64,000 nt of DNA from Pontiella sulfatireligans (GCF_900890705.1 NZ_CAAHFH010000001.1:3100001-3164000); one strand, 5' to 3'; positions 8,592 to 17,560 are shown, numbered from the stretch's first letter. Translations and numbers: made by a program. Notes: generated by a model not told the origin, from the sequence alone.

Positions 8592-8843
8592 TTAATATTT
8601 TTTTTCGTACTCGCCTTTGCCGAGTTTTTCATAGGTGGTGAAGCCCGCGTTTTTTGCACGGTCGTGCAGGCCGCTTTTGGAGCCCCCGACGCTGGGCGCG
8701 GAGAGCTGGCGCTGCACCTTGCCGCCACAGCGCGGACAGGTTGCGCGCGCTGGCGCCTCCATGCTTTCAACCTCTTCGAAGCCTTCTTTGCAATGGCGAC
8801 AGGATTTCTTGGGGTCTACTGCGGCGTATTCACGTATGGGCAT
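8592..8843 (-). CDS. FmdB-family zinc-ribbon protein
   Basis: 83 residues beginning MPIREYAAVDPKKSCRHCKEGF. Two CxxC pairs (CRHC and CPRCGG) build the small zinc ribbon of the FmdB/CxxC_CxxC_SSSS family. The C-terminal tail is variable and ends KGEYEKKY. The stop codon lies directly against the recD2 start, so the two are probably co-transcribed. Function of the family is uncertain (putative regulator or ribosome-linked). Confidence 0.9.
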   Translation of the reverse strand: MPIREYAAVDPKKSCRHCKEGFEEVESMEAPARATCPRCGGKVQRQLSAPSVGGSKSGLHDRAKNAGFTTYEKLGKGEYEKKY

Positions 8844-8905
8844 AATCTCGTTCCTTCCAATGATTGGAGACGTTCTAGCATCAATTCCATGGCATGGAAA
8901 CGCGA

Positions 8906-10006
8906 TTATTCGCTGGGTTGCAACGAAAAACGCTCGATGCTCTTGCGCCGCACGTCAAACACGCGCTTGATTTGTTCAGGTGCCGCGGAGCTGAATCCAA
9001 TTACCGCGCCTGGATCCGCCGGATCGAGGGCGTAGCAGGGCCGTCCGTCAATGAACACATGCGGCGTGGCGGGCAATTTAGGATAATCCCCCGAAAAGCG
9101 GACCAAGGCAAACACATGCTCGTCGGTAAAGGCGATGTAGGTTTTGACGCCGACAGACTCGAGCAGCGAGCAGAGCACGAGCGTCTGGTCTTCGCAGTCG
9201 CCTCCGCCGGCGATGAGCGTGTTGATGGGGTCCTTGGCGTGTTCAAAGCCGTCGTCCGGATCGGAAACATAGTGGATTTCGTTGCTGACGAAATCGAGCA
9301 GCGCCTTTGTTTTGAGCAGCTCGTCATCCCTGCAATTGAGCACCTGCCGTATCGCCAGAATATTGATCTGCTCGTCGCGGTAGTCGACCCGCCCGAGATA
9401 GGTCACGTAGGTTCCGGCAATAAGCATGTTGGCGACGTCCTGGATGGGTCCAATGCGGAAGACGGCCTGTCCGCACTGGCGCACCGCATCCTTGAAGCCA
9501 AACCGCCCCCCGAGCACGTCATGCCAGTTATGCACCGTGACAAACAGAAAGACGATCGCCAGCATGGCCGTGACCACCTGCACCATCGCCTTGCGGAAAA
9601 GGATCAGCGACGCCAGCAACCCGGCATAGAGCACCACCACCGACGCAATGAAGTTGGTGATGAGCCCGCCCAGAAAACGCAAGGTGAACAGGCTGGCGAG
9701 CACAAAGAAAAAGCTGAACAAATACGACCGCACCGGATGTATCGAATGGCTTTTTTCCGGTGCCTCCGTATTGAAAAAAGCGGCGACGAACAGAAACACC
9801 CCCGCCGAACCCACCGTGACGCCGGCGATTTTCAGCACCAGCGAATCCCAATAGACAAACATGCAGATGCAGAAGACGGCCATGTATAGCGATAGAATAA
9901 TGAAAGACGCGCGCTCGTCCGTCGTCAATGGACGCACTTCCGAGCCCTTCCATTTTGGTTTGGAAGGCGCTTCCTTTTTTCCTGATTCCTGAACATCGGC
10001 TGTCAT
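8906..10006 (-). CDS. Membrane protein with transglutaminase-like protease domain
   Basis: About 366 residues from MTADVQESGKK at 10006 (the frame is open to 10045; neither start has a strong ribosome site). The N-terminal soluble region is followed by roughly five hydrophobic segments (ASFIILSLYMAVFCICMFVYW, GVTVGSAGVFLFVAAFF, YLFSFFFVLASLFTLRFLGGL, IASVVVLYAGLLASLILF, VVTAMLAIVFLFVTV). The C-terminal half carries the transglutaminase-core triad: Cys in AGGGDCEDQTLVLCSLLES, His in DEHVFALV, Asp in YALDPADPG. Likely a membrane-anchored cysteine peptidase or cross-linking enzyme. Substrate unknown. Confidence 0.8.
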   Translation of the reverse strand: MTADVQESGKKEAPSKPKWKGSEVRPLTTDERASFIILSLYMAVFCICMFVYWDSLVLKIAGVTVGSAGVFLFVAAFFNTEAPEKSHSIHPVRSYLFSFFFVLASLFTLRFLGGLITNFIASVVVLYAGLLASLILFRKAMVQVVTAMLAIVFLFVTVHNWHDVLGGRFGFKDAVRQCGQAVFRIGPIQDVANMLIAGTYVTYLGRVDYRDEQINILAIRQVLNCRDDELLKTKALLDFVSNEIHYVSDPDDGFEHAKDPINTLIAGGGDCEDQTLVLCSLLESVGVKTYIAFTDEHVFALVRFSGDYPKLPATPHVFIDGRPCYALDPADPGAVIGFSSAAPEQIKRVFDVRRKSIERFSLQPSE

Positions 10007-10058
10007 TACGAATCGACTAGTACCTTGGTCGCCTTTGCCTTGCAAGCGCTACCGCTTG

Positions 10059-11006
10059 CTAAACATGATTGAGCAGCTGCAGTTCGGCGGGATGCGGATG
10101 CAAATAACATTGGCCGGTCAGATAGTCCTCGCCGTATTTCCGGACAAAATGATTAATGAGCGTAACCGGCACAATCAGCGGCACAAATCCGTCGTGGTAC
10201 TGCCCGATGAGCTCCTGCAACTCCTGCTTTTCATCCGCCGAAAGCTGCTTCTTGAAATAACCGGCCATGTGCTGCAGCACATTCACATGCTTCTTCACCG
10301 TCGCAGACAGGCGCAGCGCCTCCACTAGCTTGGCGTAGTATTCAGCCTGAACCTGCGGCAGCCGGCGCCCTTTCAATTCAGCCGCAATGCGCCCCAGTTC
10401 ACGGTAGTGCGGGATGCTGTGCGCCATAATCAAATATTTATGCCGTTCGTGAAACTTGACCAACCCGCCCCGCGTGGAATCACCACCCAGCATTTCGCGC
10501 CAGCGCATCAGCGTGAAAACCCGTTCGATAAAATTAATCCGCAGACCGGGGTCGTGCAGGCGCCCCTCCTCCTCGACCGGCAGCAGCGGAAAGCGCTCCA
10601 TGAACGCATTGGCAAAGAGGCCGCGCCCTTTGTTCACCGGCATGCCGTTCTTTTGATAAACCTTTACCCGCTCCATACCGCTGCTGGGCGACTTGCTCTT
10701 GAAAATGAAGCCGCACAGGTTTTCCGACACCAGCTCCTCAACGCGCTTCGAGCACCAAGCCAGCATCGGCTCCGTCAGGTCGCGCTTGGTTTTGTTGGTG
10801 ACCAGCCGCGGGTTTTCGGGAGCGCCCTCCAGCCGCATCGATTCGCGCGGCACGCCAAGCCCCAATTCGTATTCCGGACAGACCGGCACAAACTCAAACC
10901 ACTGCGACAACGTTCCAGTGATGTAGCTGTCATGTTTGTGCTGTCCGTCGTAGCGCACCGGCTCGCCCATCAAACACATGCTCACGCCAATCCGTATCTT
11001 TTCCAT
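10059..11006 (-). CDS. TudS-like DUF523 domain fused to DUF1722
   Basis: 315 residues. The N-terminal DUF523 part (about 1-150) reads RIGVSMCLMGEPVRYDGQHK, VPVCPEYELGLGVPRESM and FIFKSKSPSSGMERV. Its three Cys positions match the FeS cluster ligands of thiouracil desulfurase-type proteins. The C-terminal DUF1722 domain (about 190-310) includes FHERHKYLIMAHSIPHYRELGRI and QHMAGYFKKQLSADEKQEL. This two-domain form is widespread, and its physiological substrate is not settled. The start codon overlaps the murB stop (ATGx overlap at 11004-11008), so the two are translationally coupled. Confidence 0.88.
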   Translation of the reverse strand: MEKIRIGVSMCLMGEPVRYDGQHKHDSYITGTLSQWFEFVPVCPEYELGLGVPRESMRLEGAPENPRLVTNKTKRDLTEPMLAWCSKRVEELVSENLCGFIFKSKSPSSGMERVKVYQKNGMPVNKGRGLFANAFMERFPLLPVEEEGRLHDPGLRINFIERVFTLMRWREMLGGDSTRGGLVKFHERHKYLIMAHSIPHYRELGRIAAELKGRRLPQVQAEYYAKLVEALRLSATVKKHVNVLQHMAGYFKKQLSADEKQELQELIGQYHDGFVPLIVPVTLINHFVRKYGEDYLTGQCYLHPHPAELQLLNHV

Positions 11007-11935
11007 TAGAATTCTCCAAGCAGCTTGATTTCGCGCTCCAGTTCAAAGCCAAACCGTTCACGCACGGCGGCAATCATCTTTTCGGTCAGCGCAAAAACAT
11101 CCTGCGCCGTCGCTTCGGGATCGGCCACAATAATGTTGGCGTGCTTTTCGAACAGCCTCGCGCCTCCAACATGAAAATTCTTGGCACCGGCCTCCTCCAG
11201 AAACCAGCCCGCCGCCTGCCGGCGGTCGGCGGCCGAGGTCGGCTCCACATTGCGGAAGACGCTGCCCGCGCAGGGGGAAGCCCGCCAATTGGGGTGCTTC
11301 GTCCTGCGCAATTCCATGATGCGCTCGCGCTCGGCGGTCATCGTTTCGATATCACACGTTTCCAGCTTCAATACGGCATTAAGCACGACCGCCCCGGTCT
11401 GCTTCAAAACCGAAGAACGGTATTCAAAGCCCAGTTCCGCCCCTTGAACCTCATGGCGTGACCCGTCGGGAGCGAGCAGATCGACCGATTCAACCACATC
11501 GCCGATCTGCCGGCCAAATGCACCGGCGTTGCCGGCGATTGCACCGCCGACCGTCCCGGGAATTCCACTGCAAAACGAAAGGTCGCCCACGCCCTGCTCG
11601 ATGGCCAGCCTCGCCAAGTCGTCGAACAGCGTGCTTCCCGAAACCCGCACACGCAGGCCGTCGAACTCAGCGGCAGGGTCTTCCGTGCAATAACGCAGCA
11701 CGACCAGATCCAATCCCTTGTCCGACACCAGCAGATTGGAGCCTTGGCCGATCACCATGAACTCCACCCCTTCCGCCACTAAGCATTGAGCAGCGGAGGC
11801 CAGCGCATCCGCATCGGGACAGTCGATCAGCGCCGGGCACGCGCCACCGAGTTGAAAGGTGGTGTAGTCGCGCAGCAACGCGTTGGGTACAATGGAGGTT
11901 TGGGCAGGGAGGCTGACGAGTTCGTTTATATCCAT
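11006..11935 (-). CDS. murB: UDP-N-acetylenolpyruvoylglucosamine reductase
   Basis: 309 residues; flavoenzyme making UDP-MurNAc in peptidoglycan synthesis. FAD-binding features: LRDYTTFQLGGACPALIDC, VIGQGSNLLVSDKG, and FCSGIPGTVGGAIAGNAGAFG (about residues 125-145). FEYRSSVLK and the substrate/catalytic motif SPCAGSVFRNV supply the Ser general acid. GAKNFHVGGARLFEKHANIIV and the terminal Glu region complete a type II MurB (no Tyr loop). No neighbouring mur genes. Translationally coupled to the TudS-like gene downstream. Confidence 0.96.
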   Translation of the reverse strand: MDINELVSLPAQTSIVPNALLRDYTTFQLGGACPALIDCPDADALASAAQCLVAEGVEFMVIGQGSNLLVSDKGLDLVVLRYCTEDPAAEFDGLRVRVSGSTLFDDLARLAIEQGVGDLSFCSGIPGTVGGAIAGNAGAFGRQIGDVVESVDLLAPDGSRHEVQGAELGFEYRSSVLKQTGAVVLNAVLKLETCDIETMTAERERIMELRRTKHPNWRASPCAGSVFRNVEPTSAADRRQAAGWFLEEAGAKNFHVGGARLFEKHANIIVADPEATAQDVFALTEKMIAAVRERFGFELEREIKLLGEF

Positions 11936-12025
11936 AGGGTTTCTTCCGCAAAATTCTCGCTATGCTAATCATCCGTCCGCTACTTTCCAAGCACCGGTCA
12001 TTAAGAAGTTGGGAAATCGGAAGCC

Positions 12026-12811
12026 ATGATCCGCGAAATCACATCAGCCGCCAATCCATTCGTCAAACACCTGCGCGCGCTCGGAACGTCCAAAAAGACG
12101 CGCCAGGAAAGCGGCGAATTCATCATCGAAGGCTGGCGGGGCATCGACACGCTGCTGAAGCATGAACCCCGGCAATACCAGTTGGAAACGCTGGTCGTTT
12201 CCGAAGAATGGAAGAGCGATCCGCGCCTGCCCAACGCCATCGACACCGTTGCACTGCCCGCGCCGCTTTTCGAAAAAGTTTCCGACGTGCGCAACGCCCA
12301 AGGAATCTTGGGCATTGTCCGCCGCTTCCCCGCCCCCTTCAAATTTGACCCCGATGCAGGGCACTATCTGTTGCTCGACAACATCCGCGACCCCGGCAAC
12401 CTCGGCACACTGATCCGTTCGGCCGTCGGCGCGGGGTTCGCCGGCATCCTGCTCTACGGCGACTGCGTTGAACCGTTCAATCCCAAGACGGTCCGCTCCA
12501 CCATGGGCACGCTGGCCTTTACCCAGCTGTGGAATGTTTCCGACGCCGGTCTCGACCGGATGGCCGAAACCGGCTACGCACTTTGCGCGACCACCGGGCT
12601 TGGCGGCCAGAATTTGTACGAAACTGCATTCCCCGAAAAGACGGTGCTTGTTGTCGGCTCTGAGGCCCACGGCGTGTCGGACAAACTGATGCAGCGCGCG
12701 ACACTGAAAATCACGATTCCACTGGAAACCGAGTGCGAGTCGCTCAACGCCGCCGTTGCCGGCAGCATCTGCATGTTCCAGATCAAATGCGGTGCACATC
12801 GCACCGCGTAG
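12026..12811 (+). CDS. SpoU/TrmH-family RNA 2'-O-methyltransferase
   Basis: 261 residues. The N-terminal substrate-binding domain (MIREITSAANPFVKHLRALG) is followed by the SPOUT knot with three family motifs: LLLDNIRDPGNLGTLIRSAVGAGF (about 112-135), VVGSEAHGVSD (about 211) and IPLETECESLNAAVAGSI near the end. The Asn, Glu and Ser/Asn of these motifs bind SAM and RNA. The target (23S rRNA Gm2251-like or tRNA) cannot be decided from sequence. Starts divergently from murB. Confidence 0.93.
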   Translation: MIREITSAANPFVKHLRALGTSKKTRQESGEFIIEGWRGIDTLLKHEPRQYQLETLVVSEEWKSDPRLPNAIDTVALPAPLFEKVSDVRNAQGILGIVRRFPAPFKFDPDAGHYLLLDNIRDPGNLGTLIRSAVGAGFAGILLYGDCVEPFNPKTVRSTMGTLAFTQLWNVSDAGLDRMAETGYALCATTGLGGQNLYETAFPEKTVLVVGSEAHGVSDKLMQRATLKITIPLETECESLNAAVAGSICMFQIKCGAHRTA

Positions 12812-12867
12812 TCTTTTTACCTCCATTGGAACTTTGCGGCCCGTCTGAATTGGTCTATAACATCGGC

Positions 12868-13158
12868 ATGGTTCCGGTTAATCCAACAAAGCGAATGCTG
12901 GTTTTGTTTTCCGGAAGGGTTCAGGGCGTCGGTTTTCGATGGACGGTTTGCCATATTGCCGGGAAGTATCAGGTGACGGGTTTTGTCCGCAACTTGATGG
13001 ACGGCGATGTCGAGCTGGTTGCTGAAGGCGGCGAAGAGGAACTGATTGATTTTTTGAATGCAATCCGGGGCTCCAATCTGGGCCGGCACATTGTCCGCGA
13101 TGAAGTACGCTGGACGCCGGCGCGGAACGAGTTTAGCGGATTTGGGATTTCGTATTAA
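12868..13158 (+). CDS. Acylphosphatase
   Basis: 96 residues from MVPVNPTKRMLVLF at 12868; the open frame reaches farther upstream but this ATG gives the family length. Signature VLFSGRVQGVGFRWTV holds the catalytic Arg, and GFVRNLMDGDVELVAEG holds the catalytic Asn. It hydrolyses acyl phosphates. The stop codon overlaps the start of the next gene (TAATG), implying co-translation with the phosphoesterase. Confidence 0.95.
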   Translation: MVPVNPTKRMLVLFSGRVQGVGFRWTVCHIAGKYQVTGFVRNLMDGDVELVAEGGEEELIDFLNAIRGSNLGRHIVRDEVRWTPARNEFSGFGISY

Positions 13159-13883
13159 TGAAGTATGCCATTTTAGGAGACATTCACGCCAATTTAGAAG
13201 CGCTTAAGGCGGTGCTGGAAGATGCCGGAGAGCAGGGCGTGACCCACTATGCCTGTACGGGAGACTTGGTGGGATACAATGCAGACCCCAAGGCCTGCCT
13301 GCAGTTGATCAAGACCCTCAAAGCCACGGCGGTACAGGGCAACCACGACTATTACGCCGCCAGAACCGAATCCATGGAGCTGTTCACTCCCTTGGCTCAA
13401 AAGAGCATTCGATGGACGCGCAAGCAACTCTCCCCGTTCGACCGCAAATACCTGCGCCACCTTCCGCTGATCATTGACATTGAAAACTTCACCATCGTGC
13501 ACAGCTCTTTGAGCAACCCGCACCGCTGGAACTATATTTTCAAACGCAAGGCCGCCGACGCCAACTTCCGGAACCAATTCAACCAAGTCTGCTTTTTCGG
13601 CCACACCCACGTACCATTGGCCTTCATCAAGAGTGCGTCATCCATCGACAAAGGCTTTTACGACACAGTGCAAGTCCGACCGGGCATGCAGTATCTGGTG
13701 AATGTGGGGAGCGTTGGGCAACCGCGCGACCGCAATCCGAAGGCGGCCTATGTGATCTACGATCTAGAAGAGCAAAGCATCACGATCCGGCGCGTGGAAT
13801 ACGACATCGAAACCACCCAGCAAAAGATCCGCGCGGCCAACCTGCCCTTCCGGAATGCCTTGCGCCTTTCCGACGGCCGCTAG
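13158..13883 (+). CDS. Calcineurin-like metallophosphoesterase
   Basis: 241 residues. All metal-site motifs are present: GDIHAN (residues 7-12), GDLVGYNADP, GNHDYY, IVHSS and FFGHTHVP. This pattern fits the YfcE/MJ0936-to-ApaH-like group of small phosphodiesterases. The start overlaps the acylphosphatase stop. The gene ends 4 bases into the convergent ispD-like gene. The substrate is unknown. Confidence 0.9.
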   Translation: MKYAILGDIHANLEALKAVLEDAGEQGVTHYACTGDLVGYNADPKACLQLIKTLKATAVQGNHDYYAARTESMELFTPLAQKSIRWTRKQLSPFDRKYLRHLPLIIDIENFTIVHSSLSNPHRWNYIFKRKAADANFRNQFNQVCFFGHTHVPLAFIKSASSIDKGFYDTVQVRPGMQYLVNVGSVGQPRDRNPKAAYVIYDLEEQSITIRRVEYDIETTQQKIRAANLPFRNALRLSDGR

Positions 13884-14566
13884 CGGCGCAGCGTGGCGAG
13901 AATCGCGGTAGCCATTGCGAGGTCGTCCGAAGAACGGATTTTCATGTTCCGGTATCCCGCCTCGACCAGATGTACCTCCGAAGGCTTGACCACCCATTCC
14001 GACTCGTCGTCGATTAGTTTCACGCCTTTGTTTTTTACATCAGCGATCTTTTCAAGCACTTCCGAACGGAACACCTGAGGCGTTTGAGCCACCCAGGCCG
14101 TATTGCGGTCGAGTGTCTCTTCGGGCTTGAGCCCTTTGGGCGCCACCTTGACGGCGTCCGGCAACCGGTGCGCCGCAATCGCGCATCCATAGCGCTTGGC
14201 GGCCTTCACCGTCTCTTCAATCACCGCCTGCGAAACAAACGGACGCGACGCTTCCTGAACAATGATGGTCGATGCCGGTTCCGGCAGTTTGGAAAACACG
14301 GTGCGTAGCGAACTGAGCCGGTTGACCCCGCCAACCACAATGCCGATCACCTTGGTGCATCCAAAGCGCTTAACCACCTGCATGGTCGATTCAACCCGAT
14401 CCTTGCTCACCACCACGATCACGCTATCGACCATCCCGGACTCTTCGTAAGTCCTCAAGGATTGGGCTAAAACCGGTCCGTTGCCCAAGGTAAGAAAAGC
14501 TGCTTCCGTCCCCGAGCCAATTTCCTCTTCTTTTCCACAAGCAATCACAATAGCCAAAGTATTCAT
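13880..14566 (-). CDS. IspD-like cytidylyltransferase with degenerate nucleotide-binding loop
   Basis: 228 residues from MNTLAIVIACGKEEEIG at 14566. Overall similarity to 2-C-methyl-D-erythritol 4-phosphate cytidylyltransferase is clear: GGVNRLSSLRTVF (cf. GG..R..SV..GL), QEASRPFVS (cf. HDAARPFV), AWVAQTPQVF, and the C-terminal DDESEWVV ... IRSSDDLAMATAIL. However the N-terminal CTP loop, normally AAGxGxRMGxxxPKQF, reads ACGKEEEIGSGTEAAF, so the catalytic Arg and Lys are missing. It may be a catalytically dead or repurposed paralogue. Convergent overlap with the phosphoesterase. Confidence 0.75.
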   Translation of the reverse strand: MNTLAIVIACGKEEEIGSGTEAAFLTLGNGPVLAQSLRTYEESGMVDSVIVVVSKDRVESTMQVVKRFGCTKVIGIVVGGVNRLSSLRTVFSKLPEPASTIIVQEASRPFVSQAVIEETVKAAKRYGCAIAAHRLPDAVKVAPKGLKPEETLDRNTAWVAQTPQVFRSEVLEKIADVKNKGVKLIDDESEWVVKPSEVHLVEAGYRNMKIRSSDDLAMATAILATLRR

Positions 14567-14656
14567 TTTTCCTCCATACCCCATCCGTGCCAACCACTGA
14601 TTTGTCAATAATTTACAGGGTTTACAAGAAATGGTCAAGAGCTCCGGCCCGTCATA

Positions 14657-15058
14657 TTGCTTTCATTCTCCCGTTCAAAAGTGCACGGTTCAACCGTGTC
14701 TAACGACCATTCCATAACGATTCTCTATGATGGCAACTGCCCCATGTGCTGCCGTAAAGCCACGTTCCTGAAAAGGCGGGACCGCCATGGGAAGCTGCAT
14801 TTTTCCGACATTCGCGCAGCAGGCTTCGAGCCTCTGGCAACCGGAGTTCCAATAGAAACACTTGAAAAGCAAATCCATGCCCTGCTCCCGGATGGACGGG
14901 TAATCAGCCAAATGGAAGTCATCCGGAAGGCCTATCAAGAAATCGGACTGGGCTGGCTGGCCGCTCCAACCGGCTGGCCAGTGCTGCGACCCTGCTTCGA
15001 TGCACTCTACCGCTTCATCGCCAAAAACCGCCTCGCCATCAGCCATTTTTTTAAATGA
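14657..15058 (+). CDS. DCC-family thiol-disulfide oxidoreductase-like protein (DUF393)
   Basis: 133 residues; an alternative GTG start at 14696 would remove the first 13, which look non-conserved. ITILYDGNCPMCCRKATFLKRRD is the DCC motif with the CxxC pair of YuxK-like proteins. FSDIRAAGFEPLATG and MEVIRKAYQEIGLGWLAAPTGWP are typical of the family, which has a thioredoxin-like fold and mostly unknown function. Monocistronic by layout. Confidence 0.85.
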   Translation: MLSFSRSKVHGSTVSNDHSITILYDGNCPMCCRKATFLKRRDRHGKLHFSDIRAAGFEPLATGVPIETLEKQIHALLPDGRVISQMEVIRKAYQEIGLGWLAAPTGWPVLRPCFDALYRFIAKNRLAISHFFK

Positions 15059-15182
15059 CCCTCATTCGTGGAAAAAAATGAAAATGCAGCCCCCTTGTAC
15101 ACAATATGTTGTGCATCTCCACCCCCTGCCACACCATTTGTGCGTTGACTTGACTCCGCCCGCAAAGCAAAATCTCGTTGGT

Positions 15183-15235
15183 TTCAGCGCGTAGACGCTG
15201 TCGCTTCCAGAGCATGGAAGCTGGTAGGCGCTGAA
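15183..15235. other. Nested stem-loop upstream of PIN-PhoH gene
   Basis: An outer stem TTCAGCGC / GCGCTGAA (15183-15190 with 15228-15235) encloses an inner stem GCTTCCA / TGGAAGC (15203-15209 with 15215-15221). It lies 91 bases before the PIN-PhoH start, in a 268-base gap that otherwise shows nothing recognisable. It could be a structured leader or a REP-like element. There is no T-run, so it is not a standard terminator. Confidence 0.5.
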
Positions 15236-15326
15236 CAAAAAAACGCGGTGCAGAAAGGAGGAACAAAAGCGCTGCAACTGGCGAAATACTACAACCTAAC
15301 CAAAACCATGAAAGGGCAGCCTCAGA

Positions 15327-16652
15327 ATGAGTTCCAGCAATAAGAAAATCTTCGTCCTCGACACCAACGTAATCCTCCACGACAGCACCTGCATCCACCA
15401 ATTTGGCGAACACGACATAGTCGTTCCCATCACCGTCCTCGAAGAACTGGACAACTTTAAGAAAGGCAACGATTCGCTCAACTTCCACGCTCGGGAATTT
15501 TCCCGCACCCTCGACTCGCTCAGCGGCGACAAACTCTTCAACGGCGGCGTAGCCATCGGCCACGGCCTCGGCAAGATCAGCATCAAGCTCGACCCCTCCT
15601 TCGATGAAAGCATCGCCGCCAACTTTTCCTCGGAAAAACCGGACCACCACATTCTCAACATTGGCTACCAAGTCGCTAAGGAATTCTCCGACCGCGTCGT
15701 CTGCCTGGTCACCAAAGACGTCAACCTCCGGATGAAGGCCAAGGCTGTGGGCCTGCTGGCGCAGGACTACAAAAACGACCACGTTTCCGACGTGCAGCAA
15801 CTCTACACCGGCACGCGAATCGTGGAAGAGGTCGACCCCGAGCTCATCACCAAGATGTACATGCCGCCCTACGAATTCCCGTCGGGCGAACTAAAAATCG
15901 AACCGCCGCTTTTGCCGAATGAATATTTAATCCTGCGTGGTGAACGCAAGTCCGCTCTGGCCGTCTACGACGACGAGCTCAACCTCATCAAGCATGTCGA
16001 CAAAGTGCCGGCGTTTGGCATCACACCGCGCAACGCAGAACAGACCTATGCCCTCGACGCCATCCTCGACGAAAACGTCCATTTGGTTAGCCTGACCGGC
16101 AAGGCCGGCACCGGAAAAACCCTGATTGCGCTCGCCGGCGCGCTCAAGCGCAAGAAAAGCTACCGCCAGATTCTCATGGCCCGCCCCATCGTTGCCTTAA
16201 GCAACAAAGACATCGGCTTCCTGCCCGGCGACATCCACTCGAAGCTCGACCCCTACATGAAGCCGCTCTTCGACAATCTCGGCGTCATTGAACACGCGCA
16301 GGGCGACATCAAGCGCAACCAAGTCTCCAAGCTGGTGGAAGACCGGAAGCTGGTCATCGAGCCGCTCTCCTACATCCGCGGGCGCAGCCTCGTGAACACC
16401 TTTTTCATCGTCGATGAAGCGCAAAACCTTACGCCCCACGAAATCAAAACCATCATCACCCGCGCCGGCGAGGGCACCAAAATCGTATTCACCGGCGACA
16501 TCTTCCAGATCGACCACCCCTACCTCGACAGCCACTCCAACGGCCTGAGCTATCTGATTGAAAAGATGAAGGGGCAACGCCTCTACGCGCACGTCAACCT
16601 CACCAAAGGCGAGCGTTCCGAGCTGGCCGATCTGGCGGGTTCGCTGCTGTAG
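15327..16652 (+). CDS. PIN domain-PhoH ATPase fusion (PhoH2)
   Basis: 441 residues. N-terminal PIN ribonuclease domain (KIFVLDTNVILHDSTC, EELDNFK, CLVTKDVNLRMKA, residues about 5-140). It is followed by the PhoH helicase-like ATPase: VSLTGKAGTGKTLIALAGAL (Walker A, about 255), RPIVALSNKDIGFLPGD, YIRGRSLVNTFFIVDEAQNLTPHEIK (Walker B), FTGDIFQIDHPYLD. This architecture is known as PhoH2, an RNA-unwinding ribonuclease. A separate short PhoH lies at 35487, so the genome carries both forms. Confidence 0.95.
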   Translation: MSSSNKKIFVLDTNVILHDSTCIHQFGEHDIVVPITVLEELDNFKKGNDSLNFHAREFSRTLDSLSGDKLFNGGVAIGHGLGKISIKLDPSFDESIAANFSSEKPDHHILNIGYQVAKEFSDRVVCLVTKDVNLRMKAKAVGLLAQDYKNDHVSDVQQLYTGTRIVEEVDPELITKMYMPPYEFPSGELKIEPPLLPNEYLILRGERKSALAVYDDELNLIKHVDKVPAFGITPRNAEQTYALDAILDENVHLVSLTGKAGTGKTLIALAGALKRKKSYRQILMARPIVALSNKDIGFLPGDIHSKLDPYMKPLFDNLGVIEHAQGDIKRNQVSKLVEDRKLVIEPLSYIRGRSLVNTFFIVDEAQNLTPHEIKTIITRAGEGTKIVFTGDIFQIDHPYLDSHSNGLSYLIEKMKGQRLYAHVNLTKGERSELADLAGSLL

Positions 16653-16717
16653 CCAACACGGCGTCGCATTCCGATGCGGAGCTTTGGCGGCAGAGAACCC
16701 CGGAGTGAAATCCGTCG

Positions 16718-17560
16718 CTACCGCTTCCCGGCCGCGGCTTTGAGCTGGTCGAGCGCTACGTCGGGAATGTGCAGCCGGCCGAAACCTATGCCAAGCCGGA
16801 GGTCGGGGGTGTTTTTGCCGTGGTAGTCGGTGCCGCCGGTGCAGATCAAACCGTACTCCTTGGCCATGGCGACATATTTGGCGATGTTTTCAGGATGCTG
16901 TTCGGCGTAATGGGCCTCGATGCCGCCGAGGCCGTGCGCCGCCAAGCCGGCGACCACGCCCTTGAGCTGGTCGTCGGGCAAATACAACGTAGCGGGATGC
17001 GCCAGCACGGATACGCCGCCGGATGCCCGGATGAGCTCAATGCACTCTTTTGCGCTGTAGCGGTCGCGCTCCGCATAGCCTGGACGCCCCTTGGCCAATA
17101 AAAGGTCGAAGGCGGACTTGCGGGTCTTCACATGCCCCTTGGCCACCAGCGCCGCTGCAAAATGCGGGCGCCCAACCACGTCTTCGCCGGCCTCCTGCTG
17201 CACATCGCTCCACAAGAGAACATAGCCCAGCTTGTTAAGCTTTTTGAGGATTTCAACGTTTCGCTTTTCGCGCCCGGCCTGAACCGTCTTGATCTTGTCG
17301 AGCAGCACTTCGCAGGTGTAGTCGATGAAATAGCCGAGAATATGCATGGTGCCGCGCGCGCATTCGGCGCTCAGCTCGATGCCTGGAACAATTTCAACGG
17401 TTGAATCTTTGGCGGCCTCCAACAAGGGAGGAATACCGGCGACGGTGTCGTGATCGGTCAGCGCCATGGCCGAAAGTCCGCGCTTTTGAGCCAGCGCAAC
17501 GAGCTCCGCCGGCGTGCTGGTGCCGTCGGAATAAATGGAATGTACATGCAAGTCGATCAC
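16718..17560 (-). CDS. PHP-domain phosphoesterase (RNase AM / TrpH-like)
   Basis: 280 residues. Begins MIDLHVHSIYSDGTSTPAEL (HxH metal motif), then ALTDHDTVAGI, VPGIELSAE, MHILGYFID, GRPHFAAALV, SVLAHPATLYLP, GGIEAHYAEQHPE and TGGTDYHGKN. These supply the trinuclear metal ligands. The order and length match YciV/TrpH proteins, which degrade RNA ends or 3',5'-bisnucleotides. Convergent with the PIN-PhoH gene. Confidence 0.92.
   Translation of the reverse strand: MIDLHVHSIYSDGTSTPAELVALAQKRGLSAMALTDHDTVAGIPPLLEAAKDSTVEIVPGIELSAECARGTMHILGYFIDYTCEVLLDKIKTVQAGREKRNVEILKKLNKLGYVLLWSDVQQEAGEDVVGRPHFAAALVAKGHVKTRKSAFDLLLAKGRPGYAERDRYSAKECIELIRASGGVSVLAHPATLYLPDDQLKGVVAGLAAHGLGGIEAHYAEQHPENIAKYVAMAKEYGLICTGGTDYHGKNTPDLRLGIGFGRLHIPDVALDQLKAAAGKR

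Noticed and set aside
7644..9035. Plus-strand open frame of 463 codons over recD2
   Set aside because: Antisense shadow of the helicase; low-complexity translation without motifs.
16653..16717. Small hairpin GCAT-TCCG-ATGC between convergent PIN-PhoH and PHP genes as a terminator
   Set aside because: No T-run on either strand and a very short stem; not strong enough to report as a feature.
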